64,000 nt of DNA from Curvibacter cyanobacteriorum (GCF_028649475.1 NZ_JAQSIP010000001.1:124001-188000), one strand, 5' to 3'. Shown: positions 54,221-63,718, numbered from the stretch's first letter. Notes: generated by a model not told the origin, from the sequence alone. Program-made: numbers and translations.

Positions 54221-55936
54221 ATGAAATCCATTCGACAGATGACCCTTGCGCTCCTGCTCACCATGGTGGTGGCAGCAGCAGCCTTGGCGTTCGCCTTGTA
54301 CCAAGTCGGTCGGGCCAATGACGCGGTGGCTCAGGTCAATGAACTGCGCTACAACTCCTACCTGCTGGCCGACGAGTTGCGACAGAGCTCGGACGACCTG
54401 ACCCGCCTGGCGCGCACCTATGTGGTGTCGGGCGACGAGGTCTATGAGCGCCAGTACTTTGAGTTGCTCGACATCCGCAATGGCAAGCGGCCCCGGCCCA
54501 AGGCTTACGAGCGCATCTACTGGGACTTTCGGGCTGCCGGCCTGGACCCGGCACGGGGCACCGATGCCGCTGTGCCCCTGCAGGAGCTCATGAAACGGGC
54601 CGGCTTCACCGACGCCGAGTTCGCCAAGCTCAAAGAGGCCCAGGACAACTCCAACGACCTGGTCAACACCGAAACGGTCGCCATGAACCTGATCAAGGGA
54701 CGCCTGGCCGATGGCAAGGGCGGTTTCACCACCGTGGGCGCACCGGACCCGGCCCAGGCCCGGGCCCTCATGCATGACCTGGCCTACCACCAGGCCAAGG
54801 CCAAGATCATGAAGCCGGTCGACGAGTTCTTTGCCTTGCTCGACCAGCGCACGGCGGGGGCCGTGGCCCAGGCCAACGAAGCCAAAAGCTTTTGGTACGC
54901 CGTGCTGGTGATCGTGGCCTTGCTCAATGTGCTGGCGGCCACGCTGGGCCTGCTGCTGTTCCGCCACCGCCTGATGCAGATGCTGGGGGCCGAACCCCTG
55001 GTGGTCAAAAACGTGGCCGACAGCGTGCGCCAGGGCAACCTGACCCAGCCGATCCCGGTGCTGCACGGCGACCAGCACAGCGTCATGGCGGCCATGAAAG
55101 CCATGCGTGACCAACTGGAGCAGATCGTCACCAATGTGCGGGGCAACGCCGAAAACCTGGCCAGCGCCAGTGCCCAGATCGCCCAAGGCAACCAGGACCT
55201 CAGCGCCCGCACCGAGAGCCAGGCCAGCGCCCTCGAGCAGACTGCCGCGTCGATGGAAGAGCTCAGCAGCACGGTGCGGCACAACGCCGACAGCGCCCGC
55301 AGCGCCAATGTGCTGGCCCGCAATGCCTCCGAGGTGGCGGTGCAAGGGGGCGATGTGGTGGGGCAGGTGGTGCACACCATGAAGGACATCAACCAGTCCT
55401 CGCGCAAGATCGCCGACATCATCGGGGTCATCGACAGCATCGCGTTTCAGACCAACATCCTGGCCTTGAACGCCGCCGTTGAAGCGGCCCGTGCCGGTGA
55501 GCAGGGGCGGGGCTTTGCCGTGGTGGCCAGCGAGGTGCGTGGTCTGGCAGGCCGCAGCGCCGAGGCCGCGCGTGAGATCAAGGCGTTGATCAGCAGCAGC
55601 GTCGAGCGCGTCGAAGAGGGCTCGCAGCTGGTCGACCAGGCGGGGCAGACCATGATGACGGTGGTGCAGTCCATCCAGCGTGTGACCGAGATCATGGGGC
55701 AGATCAGCGCCGCCAGTGACGAGCAGGCGGCCGGCGTCGCGCAGGTCGGCGAGGCCGTCACCCAGATGGACCAGGCCACACAGCAGAACGCCGCCTTGGT
55801 CGAGGAAATGGCCACCTCGGCCCAGCACCTGCGCCACCAGGCCCAGGCTTTGCTGGCGGGGGTGGCGGTGTTCCGCCTGCCGGCGGGTCTGGGGCTGAAC
55901 TCGCCGCTGTCGCTGGGCCACGCGTCCGCGCACTGA
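54221..55936 (+). CDS. Methyl-accepting chemotaxis protein, third in window
   Basis: 571 residues. TM1 about 7-28, TM2 about 227-248. The periplasmic segment (~195 residues) is helical and starts NELRYNSYLLADELRQSSDDLTRLARTYVVSGD, a pattern common in receptors with four-helix-bundle sensors. HAMP-like region, then the signalling tip [20 protein letters not shown]. No C-terminal CheR tether. Ligand unknown. Confidence 0.94.
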   Translation: MKSIRQMTLALLLTMVVAAAALAFALYQVGRANDAVAQVNELRYNSYLLADELRQSSDDLTRLARTYVVSGDEVYERQYFELLDIRNGKRPRPKAYERIYWDFRAAGLDPARGTDAAVPLQELMKRAGFTDAEFAKLKEAQDNSNDLVNTETVAMNLIKGRLADGKGGFTTVGAPDPAQARALMHDLAYHQAKAKIMKPVDEFFALLDQRTAGAVAQANEAKSFWYAVLVIVALLNVLAATLGLLLFRHRLMQMLGAEPLVVKNVADSVRQGNLTQPIPVLHGDQHSVMAAMKAMRDQLEQIVTNVRGNAENLASASAQIAQGNQDLSARTESQASALEQTAASMEELSSTVRHNADSARSANVLARNASEVAVQGGDVVGQVVHTMKDINQSSRKIADIIGVIDSIAFQTNILALNAAVEAARAGEQGRGFAVVASEVRGLAGRSAEAAREIKALISSSVERVEEGSQLVDQAGQTMMTVVQSIQRVTEIMGQISAASDEQAAGVAQVGEAVTQMDQATQQNAALVEEMATSAQHLRHQAQALLAGVAVFRLPAGLGLNSPLSLGHASAH

Positions 55937-56131
55937 GGCGGCGCCACCGCGTTGGCGCCGGGGCTGCCCGCGGGGGGCCGCGCCGTGTCGCCAGCGCGAG
56001 GGCGCTCCGGGTATCAATGCAGTTGATGGGGTGCGTCAGAAAAGGTGATTTCACTTATTTCAGGGGCGGCCGCACCATGAAGGGACTGGCTTGACGCCAG
56101 CCCATCCCTTCTTGTTACTGAAACGAATCCC

Positions 56132-56647
56132 ATGAGCGACATCCTCTGGCCCGCAGGCTATGTGCCAGGCTACACCGACAACTTTTGTTCCAACGAAGTC
56201 ATCGTCACCGGTTTGACGGTGGACGAGGTCTGGCCCTTTCTCAACACCCCGACGCGTTGGCCGACCTACTACGCCAACTCGGCCGACGTCCGCTTCCACG
56301 AGGGGCGCGGGCCTGAACTGGCCCCCGGGCTGCGCTTTTATTTCTCGACCTTCGGCTTCCCGGTCGAAGCCCAGGTGGTCGAGCATGTGCCCCCCGTGCC
56401 GGGGCAGCCCGCGCGCCTGGCCTGGCATGGTTGGGCCGGGGCGCCTGGGACTGCCGACCGGCTCGATGTTCACCATGCCTGGTTGATTGAAGCCCTGTCA
56501 GGCGGGCGCTTGCGCATCCTGACCCAGGAGACCCAATGCGGCCAGCCGGCCGTCGCACTGGCCCAGGCCAAGCCCAACCCCATGATCAACGGCCACCAGG
56601 ATTGGCTCGAAGGGCTGGTGGCAGCCGCCCGCCAGGCCAAGGCTTGA
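56132..56647 (+). CDS. SRPBCC-family protein
   Basis: 171 residues. The fold family of START/Bet v1-like ligand-binding proteins is suggested by NEVIVTGLTVDEVWPFLNTPTRWPTYYANS at the N-terminus, an internal beta-sheet (LRFYFSTFGFPVEAQVVEHVP) and the C-terminal helix (NPMINGHQDWLEGLVAAARQA). Function unknown. It is convergent with the LysR gene, 61 bases away. Confidence 0.82.
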   Translation: MSDILWPAGYVPGYTDNFCSNEVIVTGLTVDEVWPFLNTPTRWPTYYANSADVRFHEGRGPELAPGLRFYFSTFGFPVEAQVVEHVPPVPGQPARLAWHGWAGAPGTADRLDVHHAWLIEALSGGRLRILTQETQCGQPAVALAQAKPNPMINGHQDWLEGLVAAARQAKA

Positions 56648-56708
56648 GCGCGCGACACATCGCCGTGCTGGGCCTGGGGGCGTTGAACCGGGCGGCCGTG
56701 GCGCGTCC

Positions 56709-57635
56709 CTACCGTGCGGTGCACACCGCCTGAAGCGGCAAGCCCTCGCACACCGCGACCAGCTGTTCGCGCACCCAGCGTTGGCGCGGGTCGGTGTGGG
56801 TGCGCGCATGCCAGGCCATCACCTTGGTGAAGCCCGCCACCGCCAGCGGCGGCGTCAGCACCGTCAAACCCGGCGTGTCACGCAGCAGGCGCCGGGGCAC
56901 GGCAGCGACCAGGTCGGTGTCCCTCACCAGGTCCAGCAACATGCCAAAGCTGGGCACCGAGGCCACCACGCGCCGCTGTCGACCCATGGCCGCCAGCGCC
57001 TCATCGGTGGCGCCCCGAAAGCCGCCGCCGTCCAGCGACACGATGGCATGGTCCAGCGCGCAGAACTGGTCCAGCGTGAGGGCCGCCTCGCTGGCGGCCG
57101 AGTGGCCGGAGCGCATCACACAGACATAGTGCTCTTCGAACAGCGTTCGGCTGTGCAGGTCGGGCGGCGCCATGTCGGGGGTGATCAGGGCCAGGTCCAG
57201 CTGGCCCCGCTCCATGAGGTCCAGCAAACCATCGACCCGGGCCTGCACCACGGCCATGCGCACCCCGGGCGCCTGCTGCCTCAGTCGGGCAAGCAGCGGC
57301 AGCACCACGGCGCGCAGCGCGTAGTCGGTGGCCGACACCGTGACGGTGAAGTCTGCGCTGGCCGGCTCAAAGGTGTCGGGCTGCAGGGCGGCTTCGATGT
57401 CGGCCAGGATCTTTTTGATCGGCGCCTTCAGCGCCAAAGCCCGGGGCGTGGGCGTGATGCCGCGCTGGCTGCGCACGAACAAGGGGTCGTCCAGGGCATC
57501 GCGCAGGCGGTTGAGCGTGGCGCTGACCGCCGGCTGGGTGACCGCCAGGCGCTCGGCGGCCTTGGTGACATTGCGTTCGTCGATCAGGGCGTCAAAGGCC
57601 TTGAGCAGGTTCAGGTCAAGTTGGCGGAGCTGCAT
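56709..57635 (-). CDS. LysR-family regulator, NodD/LeuO-like branch
   Basis: 308 residues. N-terminus LRQLDLNLLKAFDALIDERNVTKAAERLAVTQPAVSATLNRLRDALDDPLFVRSQRG is the NodD-like HTH. The effector domain includes LDLALITPDMAPPDLHSRTLFEEHYVCVMR. It is divergent from dctA, but the intergenic region has its own sigma-54 control, so dctA is probably not its target; the convergent SRPBCC gene may be unrelated. Confidence 0.9.
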   Translation of the reverse strand: MQLRQLDLNLLKAFDALIDERNVTKAAERLAVTQPAVSATLNRLRDALDDPLFVRSQRGITPTPRALALKAPIKKILADIEAALQPDTFEPASADFTVTVSATDYALRAVVLPLLARLRQQAPGVRMAVVQARVDGLLDLMERGQLDLALITPDMAPPDLHSRTLFEEHYVCVMRSGHSAASEAALTLDQFCALDHAIVSLDGGGFRGATDEALAAMGRQRRVVASVPSFGMLLDLVRDTDLVAAVPRRLLRDTPGLTVLTPPLAVAGFTKVMAWHARTHTDPRQRWVREQLVAVCEGLPLQAVCTAR

Positions 57636-57860
57636 CGTGCGGGCGCGGGCGGTTCAGGGACGGTCGGGGCAGGGCGGGCGGGCTTGGGGCACGGTGACCC
57701 GGTGACCGGCACGCCGCTCCAGCGGCTGATTGTCCAGCGGATTGTCCAGTCGCTGGGCCCCGACACGGGCTTCCAGCGGCATCGCCCGCCAAGTCCGCAT
57801 CGGCACCAGGCGTTCAACGGGCCCCGTTGGTGTCGGGCATGGGCAGGTCGGTCCTGGCGT

Positions 57861-57876
57861 GTTCGGATTTCCGAAC
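57861..57876. promoter_or_regulatory. Candidate DctD binding site 1
   Basis: GTTCGGATTTCCGAAC, 6-bp arms, about 104 bases upstream of the -24 element, a normal position for an enhancer-binding protein. Confidence 0.65.
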
Positions 57877-57893
57877 GCCTGGCCGGCCCGCGG

Positions 57894-57909
57894 GTTCGGT
57901 TTTTCGGAT
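57894..57909. promoter_or_regulatory. Candidate DctD binding site 2
   Basis: GTTCGGTTTTTCGGAT shares the GTTCGG arm with site 1; centres are 33 bases apart, about three helical turns. Confidence 0.55.
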
Positions 57910-57970
57910 GATGGTGCCTCCGGGGCTCAAAAAGTCCTTTGAAATCAAGCCTGTTTTCAAGCTGGCCGAC

Positions 57971-57986
57971 TGGCACGCTCCGTGCA
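57971..57986 (+). promoter_or_regulatory. Sigma-54 promoter of dctA
   Basis: TGGCACG-CTCC-GTGCA: GG at 57972-57973 and GC at 57984-57985 with exactly ten bases between, matching the -24/-12 consensus with one change in the -12 box. A sigma-54-dependent DctD is encoded downstream. Confidence 0.85.
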
Positions 57987-58154
57987 AAACAAGGGGCGGC
58001 CGCGCCTGGCGTGGCCCTGAATACCCTGGAGACAAGACCTGATCCGATCCCCGCGAAGCACCCCGGCCCTGGGGCCGTGCGTGTGGGGGATGCAGCCTGG
58101 TCGTCAGGGCGTTCCGCCATCCCCGACGACAGATTGCTTCCAACTGAAAACAAC

Positions 58155-59462
58155 ATGAAACTCAATCGCTTGACCACCCTGGTCATCCTGGCCATGGTTC
58201 TGGGCGTGCTGGTCGGTTACGCCTGCCACGAACTCGCCCCCAGCCCCGAAGCCGCCAAGGAGATCGCAGGCTACTTCGGTATCCTGACCGACATCTTCCT
58301 GCGCATGATCAAGATGATCATTGCCCCGCTGGTGTTTGCCACGCTGGCCGCCGGCCTGTCCAACATGGGTGACTCCAAGACCGTGGGCCGCATTGGCAGC
58401 CGCGCGGTGGCTTGGTTCCTGGGCGCCTCGCTGGTGTCGCTGGTGCTGGGCCTGGTGGTGGCCAACCTGCTGCAGCCGGGGGCTGCGCTCAGCGTGCCGT
58501 TGCCGGACGCTGGCGCCACCACCCAGCTCAAGACGGGTTCGCTGAACCTGCGCGAGTTCATCACCCAGGTGTTCCCCAAGAGCATCGTGGAGTCGATGGC
58601 CACCAACTCGATCTTGCAGATCCTGGTGTTCTCGCTGTTCTTTGGCCTGGCCTTGGGCCACCTGCACAACCAGGCGGCGCGTTCGCTGGTGGCCACGCTC
58701 GACGAGGTGGTGCATGTGATGCTGAAGGTCACCGACTACGTGATGCGCTTCGCCCCGGTGGGGGTGTTTGGTGCCGTGGCCGGGGCCATCACCACGCAGG
58801 GCATCGGCATGCTGAGCGTGTTCGGCCGCTTCATGCTGAGCTTCTACCTGGCCCTGGCCGCGCTGTGGCTGGTGCTGATCTTCGCGGGCTACCTGGTGCT
58901 GGGCCGTGACGTGTTCCGCCTGGTCAAGCTGGTGCGCACGCCGATGCTGATTGGCTTCTCCACCGCCAGCAGCGAATCGGTCTACCCCAAGCTGATGGAG
59001 CAACTGGAGAAGTTCGGTGTCAGCCCGCGCGTGACCGGCTTTGTGCTGCCGCTGGGTTACTCGTTCAACCTCGACGGCTCGATGATCTACACCACCTTCG
59101 CGGCCATCTTCATCGCCCAGGCCTACGGCATCGACATGCCGCTGAGCGCCCAGATCACCATGCTGCTGGTGCTGATGGTGTCGAGCAAGGGCATCGCGGG
59201 CGTGCCGCGTGCCTCGCTGGTGGTGGTGGCCGCCGTGCTGCCGATGTTCAAGCTGCCCGAAGCCGGTGTGCTGCTGATCCTGGGCATCGACCACTTCCTG
59301 GACATGGGCCGCACCATGACCAATGTGCTGGGCAACGCGATCGCCACCGCCGTGGTGGCCAAGTGGGAGGGCGCCATTTCGCCGGTGGACCCGGCCCTGG
59401 CCGACGCCGAAGAAGCCCTGCCCGTCGAGGGTGACGACAGCGTGGCCCCGGCCCGCGCCTGA
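58155..59462 (+). CDS. dctA: C4-dicarboxylate:cation symporter DctA
   Basis: 435 residues from the ATG at 58155. Eight or more membrane helices plus two re-entrant loops. Family signatures of the Na/H-dicarboxylate (DAACS) transporters: MIKMIIAPLVFATLAAG, TASSESVYPKL, PLGYSFNLDGSMIYTTFAAIFIAQAYG, VSSKGIAGVPRASLVV and GIDHFLDMGRTMTNVLGNAIAT. It imports succinate, fumarate and malate. It lies under a sigma-54 promoter and is followed by dctB and dctD. Confidence 0.93.
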   Translation: MKLNRLTTLVILAMVLGVLVGYACHELAPSPEAAKEIAGYFGILTDIFLRMIKMIIAPLVFATLAAGLSNMGDSKTVGRIGSRAVAWFLGASLVSLVLGLVVANLLQPGAALSVPLPDAGATTQLKTGSLNLREFITQVFPKSIVESMATNSILQILVFSLFFGLALGHLHNQAARSLVATLDEVVHVMLKVTDYVMRFAPVGVFGAVAGAITTQGIGMLSVFGRFMLSFYLALAALWLVLIFAGYLVLGRDVFRLVKLVRTPMLIGFSTASSESVYPKLMEQLEKFGVSPRVTGFVLPLGYSFNLDGSMIYTTFAAIFIAQAYGIDMPLSAQITMLLVLMVSSKGIAGVPRASLVVVAAVLPMFKLPEAGVLLILGIDHFLDMGRTMTNVLGNAIATAVVAKWEGAISPVDPALADAEEALPVEGDDSVAPARA

Positions 59463-59519
59463 GGCACAGCCCCCGCCGTGGGGGGCTGGCGGCACTGCTA
59501 CCATTCTCTGTTGCCGCCC

Positions 59520-61406
59520 ATGCCCCCACGATCTTTACCGCGCGCCCTGCGCCTGTTGCCTGCGTTGCTCCTGCTGCTGGCCCTGATGGGCCTGAGCGGG
59601 GTGGCGGCCTACCAGATCGCGCAGCGCCTGGGCCTGGCGGACGTGCAGGCCACCGGCCTGCACCGGCTGGAGCTGTACGCGGCCAGCCTGGAGCGCGAGA
59701 TTGGCAAGTACGCGTTCCTGCCCGGCACCCTGGCCTTGCAGGCCGAGGTGCTCGAGCTGCTGACCCAGCCCGCCGGGCGCCTGTCACCGAACCGCGTCAA
59801 CGCCTACCTGGAGCAGCTCAACGACCGCGCGGGCACGCTGGCCATCTACGTCATCAATCCCCAGGGCCAGGTCATGGCCACCAGCAACTGGCGCCGCGCC
59901 GACAGCTACCTGGGCGAAAACCTGTCCTTCCGACCGTATTTCCGCGAGGCCATGGCCAATGCCAACGGCCGCTTCTTCGGCATTGGCACCACGCGTGGCG
60001 AACCCGGTTATTACCTGGCCTCGACCCTGGTGGATGCACGCGGCACCCAGGGCGTGGCGGTCATCAAGGTCAGCCTGGACCAGCTGGAGCAGTCCTGGAC
60101 CACGGTCGAGGCCCCGGTGCTGGTCAGTGACGAAAACGGGGTCGTCATCCTGGGCTCGGTGCCGGACTGGAAGTTCACCACCTTGCGCCCGCTCGACGAG
60201 GCCACCCGCAAGGCCTTTGACCAGACCCAGCAGTACAACCGCCGCGCCCTCAAGCCGCTGGGCCTGCGCGAACTGCGCGAGCTGGACCACGGTGCGCGCC
60301 TGGTCAGCATCGCCAAGGAGCGGCCCGAGATGGTGTCGGTCTACCCGGTGGCAGGGCGTTTTCTGGCCCAGTCGCGCAGCCTGCCGGGCACGCCCTGGAC
60401 GTTGACCGTGCTGTCGCACCTGGAGCAGGTCGACGAGATCGCCCAGAGCCACGCCCTGATCGCCTTGATCGGTGCGGCCTTGCTGTGTGTGCTGGGGGTG
60501 ATGCTCAACGAGCGTCGCCGCCACCTGAAAGACCGCCTCGCGGCGCGTGAAGCGCTGCAGGCCGCGCACGACGAGCTCGAACGCAAGGTCGAGCAGCGCA
60601 CCGCCGACCTGTGGGCCAGCAACCACCGCCTGCAGGCCGAGGTGGCCGAGCGCACCCGCACCGAGGCGCACCTGCGGGCCACCCAGGACGAGCTGGTGCA
60701 GGCTGGCAAGCTGGCCGCCATTGGCCAGCTCTCCACCGGCATTGCCCACGAACTGAACCAGCCCCTGACCGCCTTGCGCACCCTGTCGGGCAACAGCCTG
60801 CGCTTTCTGGAGCGTGGCGACCTGGCCACCACCCGCACCAACCTCGAACGCATGGCCCAGTTGGCCGACCGCATGGGCCGGATCACCGGGCAGCTGCGTT
60901 CGTTTGCCCACAAGTCGCCCGCAGCGCGGCGCCCGGTGCCGCTGGACCAGGCGCTGGACAACGCGCTGGCGGTGCTGGAGTCCCGCCTCATCGAGACCCG
61001 GGCCGAGTTGCAGCGCGAGGTCGAATCCCCCAGCCCGGTGGCGCTGTGCGATGGCAACCGGCTGGAGCAGGTGCTGATCAACCTGATCGGCAATGCCCTC
61101 GATGCGGTGCAGCGCGACGAGCGCCCGCGCCTCGAGATCCGCTGCCACCACCGGGGCGACCGGGTGGGCGTGCAGGTGCGCGACCATGGCCCAGGCCTGG
61201 CCGAAGCGGTGCAGGCGCACCTGTTCGAGCCCTTCTTCACCACCAAGGAGGCCGGCGTGGGCCTGGGCCTGGGCCTGGCCTTGTCGGCCGGCATCGTGCG
61301 CGAGTTTGAAGGCAGCCTCAGCGGCGCCAACCACCCCGACGGCGGGGCGGTGTTCACGCTCGAGCTGCCCCGTGCGCCCGAGGGGGCCGCCCCCGGGCTC
61401 GGCTAA
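59520..61406 (+). CDS. dctB: C4-dicarboxylate sensor histidine kinase
   Basis: 628 residues from the ATG at 59520. TM1 about 10-30; a periplasmic PAS-like/dCache segment follows (VNAYLEQLNDRAGTLAIYVINPQGQVMATSNW), TM2 about 305-325, then a coiled-coil linker (AAHDELERKVEQRTADLWASNHRLQAE). Phospho-accepting His is in GIAHELNQPLTALRT; ATPase boxes are LINLIGNALDAV (N), RDHGPG (G1), FEPFFTTKE (F) and GLGLGLALS (G2). It responds to external C4 acids, with DctD as partner. Confidence 0.93.
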   Translation: MPPRSLPRALRLLPALLLLLALMGLSGVAAYQIAQRLGLADVQATGLHRLELYAASLEREIGKYAFLPGTLALQAEVLELLTQPAGRLSPNRVNAYLEQLNDRAGTLAIYVINPQGQVMATSNWRRADSYLGENLSFRPYFREAMANANGRFFGIGTTRGEPGYYLASTLVDARGTQGVAVIKVSLDQLEQSWTTVEAPVLVSDENGVVILGSVPDWKFTTLRPLDEATRKAFDQTQQYNRRALKPLGLRELRELDHGARLVSIAKERPEMVSVYPVAGRFLAQSRSLPGTPWTLTVLSHLEQVDEIAQSHALIALIGAALLCVLGVMLNERRRHLKDRLAAREALQAAHDELERKVEQRTADLWASNHRLQAEVAERTRTEAHLRATQDELVQAGKLAAIGQLSTGIAHELNQPLTALRTLSGNSLRFLERGDLATTRTNLERMAQLADRMGRITGQLRSFAHKSPAARRPVPLDQALDNALAVLESRLIETRAELQREVESPSPVALCDGNRLEQVLINLIGNALDAVQRDERPRLEIRCHHRGDRVGVQVRDHGPGLAEAVQAHLFEPFFTTKEAGVGLGLGLALSAGIVREFEGSLSGANHPDGGAVFTLELPRAPEGAAPGLG

Positions 61407-61436
61407 GCTGCGCCCTTGACCACACCGCCACGCACC

Positions 61437-62780
61437 ATGACCGAGCCGCTCAAAGTCCTGATCATCGAAGACGACCCCGACATCGTGCTGGGTTGCGAGC
61501 AGGCGCTGCAACTCGAAGGCATCGCCTGCGACAGCGTTGGCAGTGCCGAGGCGGCCCGGCGCCGGCTGGGGCCTGACTTTGCGGGCATCGTGGTGAGCGA
61601 CATCCGCCTGCCGCGCTGCGACGGCCTGACCTTCATGCGCGAACTGCTGGCGCAGGACCCCGAGTTGCCCGTGGTGCTGATCACTGGCCACGGCGACATC
61701 GCGATGGCGGTGCAGGCCATGAAGGACGGTGCCCACGACTTCATTCAGAAGCCCTTTGCGCCCGAAAGCCTGGTGGGCGCCGTGCGCCGTGCGCTGGACA
61801 AGCGCCGCCTGGTGCTGGAGGTGCGCGCGCTGCGCCGCCAGCTGGCACAGCGCGATGCCATCGAGGGCCAGTTGCTGGGCCAATCGGCCAGCATGCAGCG
61901 CCTGCGTCAGCGCCTGAGTGGCCTGGCCAGCAGCGCGGCCGATGTGTTGATCCAGGGGGAAACCGGCACCGGCAAAGAGCTGGTGGCGCGCTGCCTGCAC
62001 GCCGCCAGCCCGCGCCGCCACGCCCACTTTGTGGCCATCAACTGCGGCGGCCTGCCTGAGACCTTGTTTGACAGCGAAATTTTTGGCCATGAAGCCGGTG
62101 CCTACACCGGGGCCGCCAAGAAGCGCATCGGCAAGATCGAGCACGCCAACGGCGGCACCTTGTTCCTCGACGAGATCGAGAGCATGCCCCTGGGCATGCA
62201 GATCAAGCTGCTGCGCGTGCTGCAGGAGCGCACCCTGGAGCGCCTGGGCTCCAACACCCTGATCCCCATCGACTGCCGCGTGATCGCGGCCACCAAGACC
62301 GACCTGCTGGCGCTGTCAGACCAGGGCGGCTTCCGGGCGGACCTGTACTACCGGCTGAGTGTGGCCACCCTGGACCTGCCACCGCTGCGCGAGCGGCGCG
62401 AGGACATTGCCTTGCTGTTCGAGCACTTTGCCTTGCAAGGTGCGGCGCGGCATCAGCGGCCGGGGCCGGAGGTCAGCGCCGAACGCCTGCGCCAACTCAT
62501 GGCCTACCACTGGCCGGGCAATGTGCGCGAACTGCGCAACGTGGCCGAACGCTGTGTGCTGGGCATCGAGTCCGGTTCGCCACCGTTTGCCAGCAGCGAC
62601 GGTCCGGCCACGGCACAGCCCCTGGCCGGCACCGTCGAAGCCTTTGAGCGCGCGCTGATTGCCGACGCCTTGCGCCGCCATGGCGGCAGCCTGGCCCGCA
62701 GCGCCGAGGCCCTGGGGGTGGCCAAGACCACGCTGCACGACAAGATCCGCAAACACGGGCTGGACCAGGGCCCGGCCTGA
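61437..62780 (+). CDS. dctD: Sigma-54 response regulator DctD
   Basis: 447 residues. Receiver domain with EDD, phospho-Asp in VVSDIRLP and Lys in IQKPFAP. AAA+ domain: GETGTGKE (Walker A), the sigma-54 loop GAYTGA, FLDEIESM (Walker B) and the sensor arginines near ALSDQGGFRADLYYRLSV. C-terminal Fis-type HTH (LRRHGGSLARSAEALGVAKTTLHDKIRKHG). It activates the sigma-54 dctA promoter after phosphorylation by DctB. It is 30 bases after dctB. Confidence 0.95.
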   Translation: MTEPLKVLIIEDDPDIVLGCEQALQLEGIACDSVGSAEAARRRLGPDFAGIVVSDIRLPRCDGLTFMRELLAQDPELPVVLITGHGDIAMAVQAMKDGAHDFIQKPFAPESLVGAVRRALDKRRLVLEVRALRRQLAQRDAIEGQLLGQSASMQRLRQRLSGLASSAADVLIQGETGTGKELVARCLHAASPRRHAHFVAINCGGLPETLFDSEIFGHEAGAYTGAAKKRIGKIEHANGGTLFLDEIESMPLGMQIKLLRVLQERTLERLGSNTLIPIDCRVIAATKTDLLALSDQGGFRADLYYRLSVATLDLPPLRERREDIALLFEHFALQGAARHQRPGPEVSAERLRQLMAYHWPGNVRELRNVAERCVLGIESGSPPFASSDGPATAQPLAGTVEAFERALIADALRRHGGSLARSAEALGVAKTTLHDKIRKHGLDQGPA

Positions 62781-62782
62781 GT

Positions 62783-62837
62783 GTGGCCTGAGCTTGGCCT
62801 GAGCGTGACATGAGCGTGACATGTGCGTGACCTGAGC
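62783..62837 (+). repeat. Imperfect 11-bp tandem repeat after dctD
   Basis: Five units close to GTGACCTGAGC (variants GTGGCCTGAGC, TTGGCCTGAGC, GTGACATGAGC, GTGACATGTGC), starting two bases after the dctD stop; a degenerate sixth overlaps the stop. No coding role visible. Confidence 0.85.
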
Positions 62838-62972
62838 GCTCTTCGGCCTGCGCCTGCTGCGCAGGTGCGGCAGGCTGCCGCCGCCAGGTCAGCCGGGTGC
62901 GATGGCCCCGAGCCACAAGGCGCTGCGCATCGACCGCCCCCAGGCGCGCTGCCGGCGTCGCTTGTCCCGAGC

Positions 62973-63668
62973 TCAGGGGGCCAGCTTCCGCCGGGCCAGT
63001 TCACCCAGCAGCACCGTGGCCACTTCTTCTGACGAGCCCGGATTCTGGCCGGTGATCAGCAGGCCATCGGTGACCACGTAGGAGCCCCAGTCGGCCCCCT
63101 TGCTGTAGTGGGCGCCCCGGGCTTTGAGCATGTCCTCGACCAGGAACGGGACCACCTGGGTCAGGCCCACCGCGTCTTCCTCGGTGTTGGTGAAGCCGGT
63201 CACCTTCTTGCCTTCGACCAGCGGGCGGCCATCAGGCGCCTTGACGTCGCGCAGCACGCCGGGCGCATGGCAGACCAGGGCGACGGGTTTTTGGGCGGCG
63301 ATCATGGTTTCGATCAACGCGATCGAATGCGGGTCGGCCACCAGGTCCCACAGCGGGCCATGGCCACCGGGGTAGAACACGGTGTCAAAGTCGGCTGCCG
63401 ACACGCTGTCCAGTCGTACCGTGTGGGCCAGCAGGGCGGTGGCTTCGGCGTCCTGTTCAAAGCGGCGGGTCAGTGCGGTCTGGAACGCGGGTTCGTTGCT
63501 CTTGGGGTCCAGCGGCGGCTGGCCGCCGGCGGGTGAGGCCAGCACGATCTGGGCCCCCGCATCCTTGAACACGTAGTAGGGCGCGGCCAGCTCTTCGAGC
63601 CAGAAACCGGTTTTCAGACCGGTGTGGCCCAGTTGGTCGTGCGAGGTCAGCACCATCAAAACTTTCAT
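62973..63668 (-). CDS. DJ-1/PfpI-family protein, Hsp31-like
   Basis: 231 residues. Catalytic-type Cys in LVCHAPGVLRDV, preceded by a nucleophile-elbow Glu and YPGGHGPLWDL. TGFTNTEEDAVGL and the NPGSSEEVA tail match the class I glutamine-amidotransferase-like proteins related to Hsp31/YDR533C (glyoxalase III or chaperone). Probably acts on reactive carbonyls or damaged proteins; substrate not shown. It is downstream of a TetR gene on the same strand. Confidence 0.88.
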   Translation of the reverse strand: MKVLMVLTSHDQLGHTGLKTGFWLEELAAPYYVFKDAGAQIVLASPAGGQPPLDPKSNEPAFQTALTRRFEQDAEATALLAHTVRLDSVSAADFDTVFYPGGHGPLWDLVADPHSIALIETMIAAQKPVALVCHAPGVLRDVKAPDGRPLVEGKKVTGFTNTEEDAVGLTQVVPFLVEDMLKARGAHYSKGADWGSYVVTDGLLITGQNPGSSEEVATVLLGELARRKLAP

Positions 63669-63706
63669 TGCAATCTCCTAGAGGGTTGAGAGGGGTATCA
63701 AATAAT

Positions 63707-63718
63707 TAGACTGGTCTA
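63707..63718. promoter_or_regulatory. Candidate TetR operator before the DJ-1/PfpI gene
   Basis: TAGACTGGTCTA, 5-bp arms around TG, 39 bases upstream of the DJ-1/PfpI start and just downstream of the TetR gene. Similar TAGAC...GTCTA palindromes are used by NemR-like TetR regulators of electrophile-response genes. Confidence 0.6.

Larger units (their letters stand above)
57636..58154. other. 519-base regulatory intergenic region before dctA
   Basis: Contains two tandem palindromes (57861-57876 and 57894-57909) and a sigma-54 promoter (57971-57986). The remaining ~165 bases to dctA are leader with no evident gene. Confidence 0.75.

Noticed and set aside
59784-62144. Long minus-strand open frame (786 codons) over dctB and dctD
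   Set aside because: Shadow frame opposite clear two-component genes; no family features.
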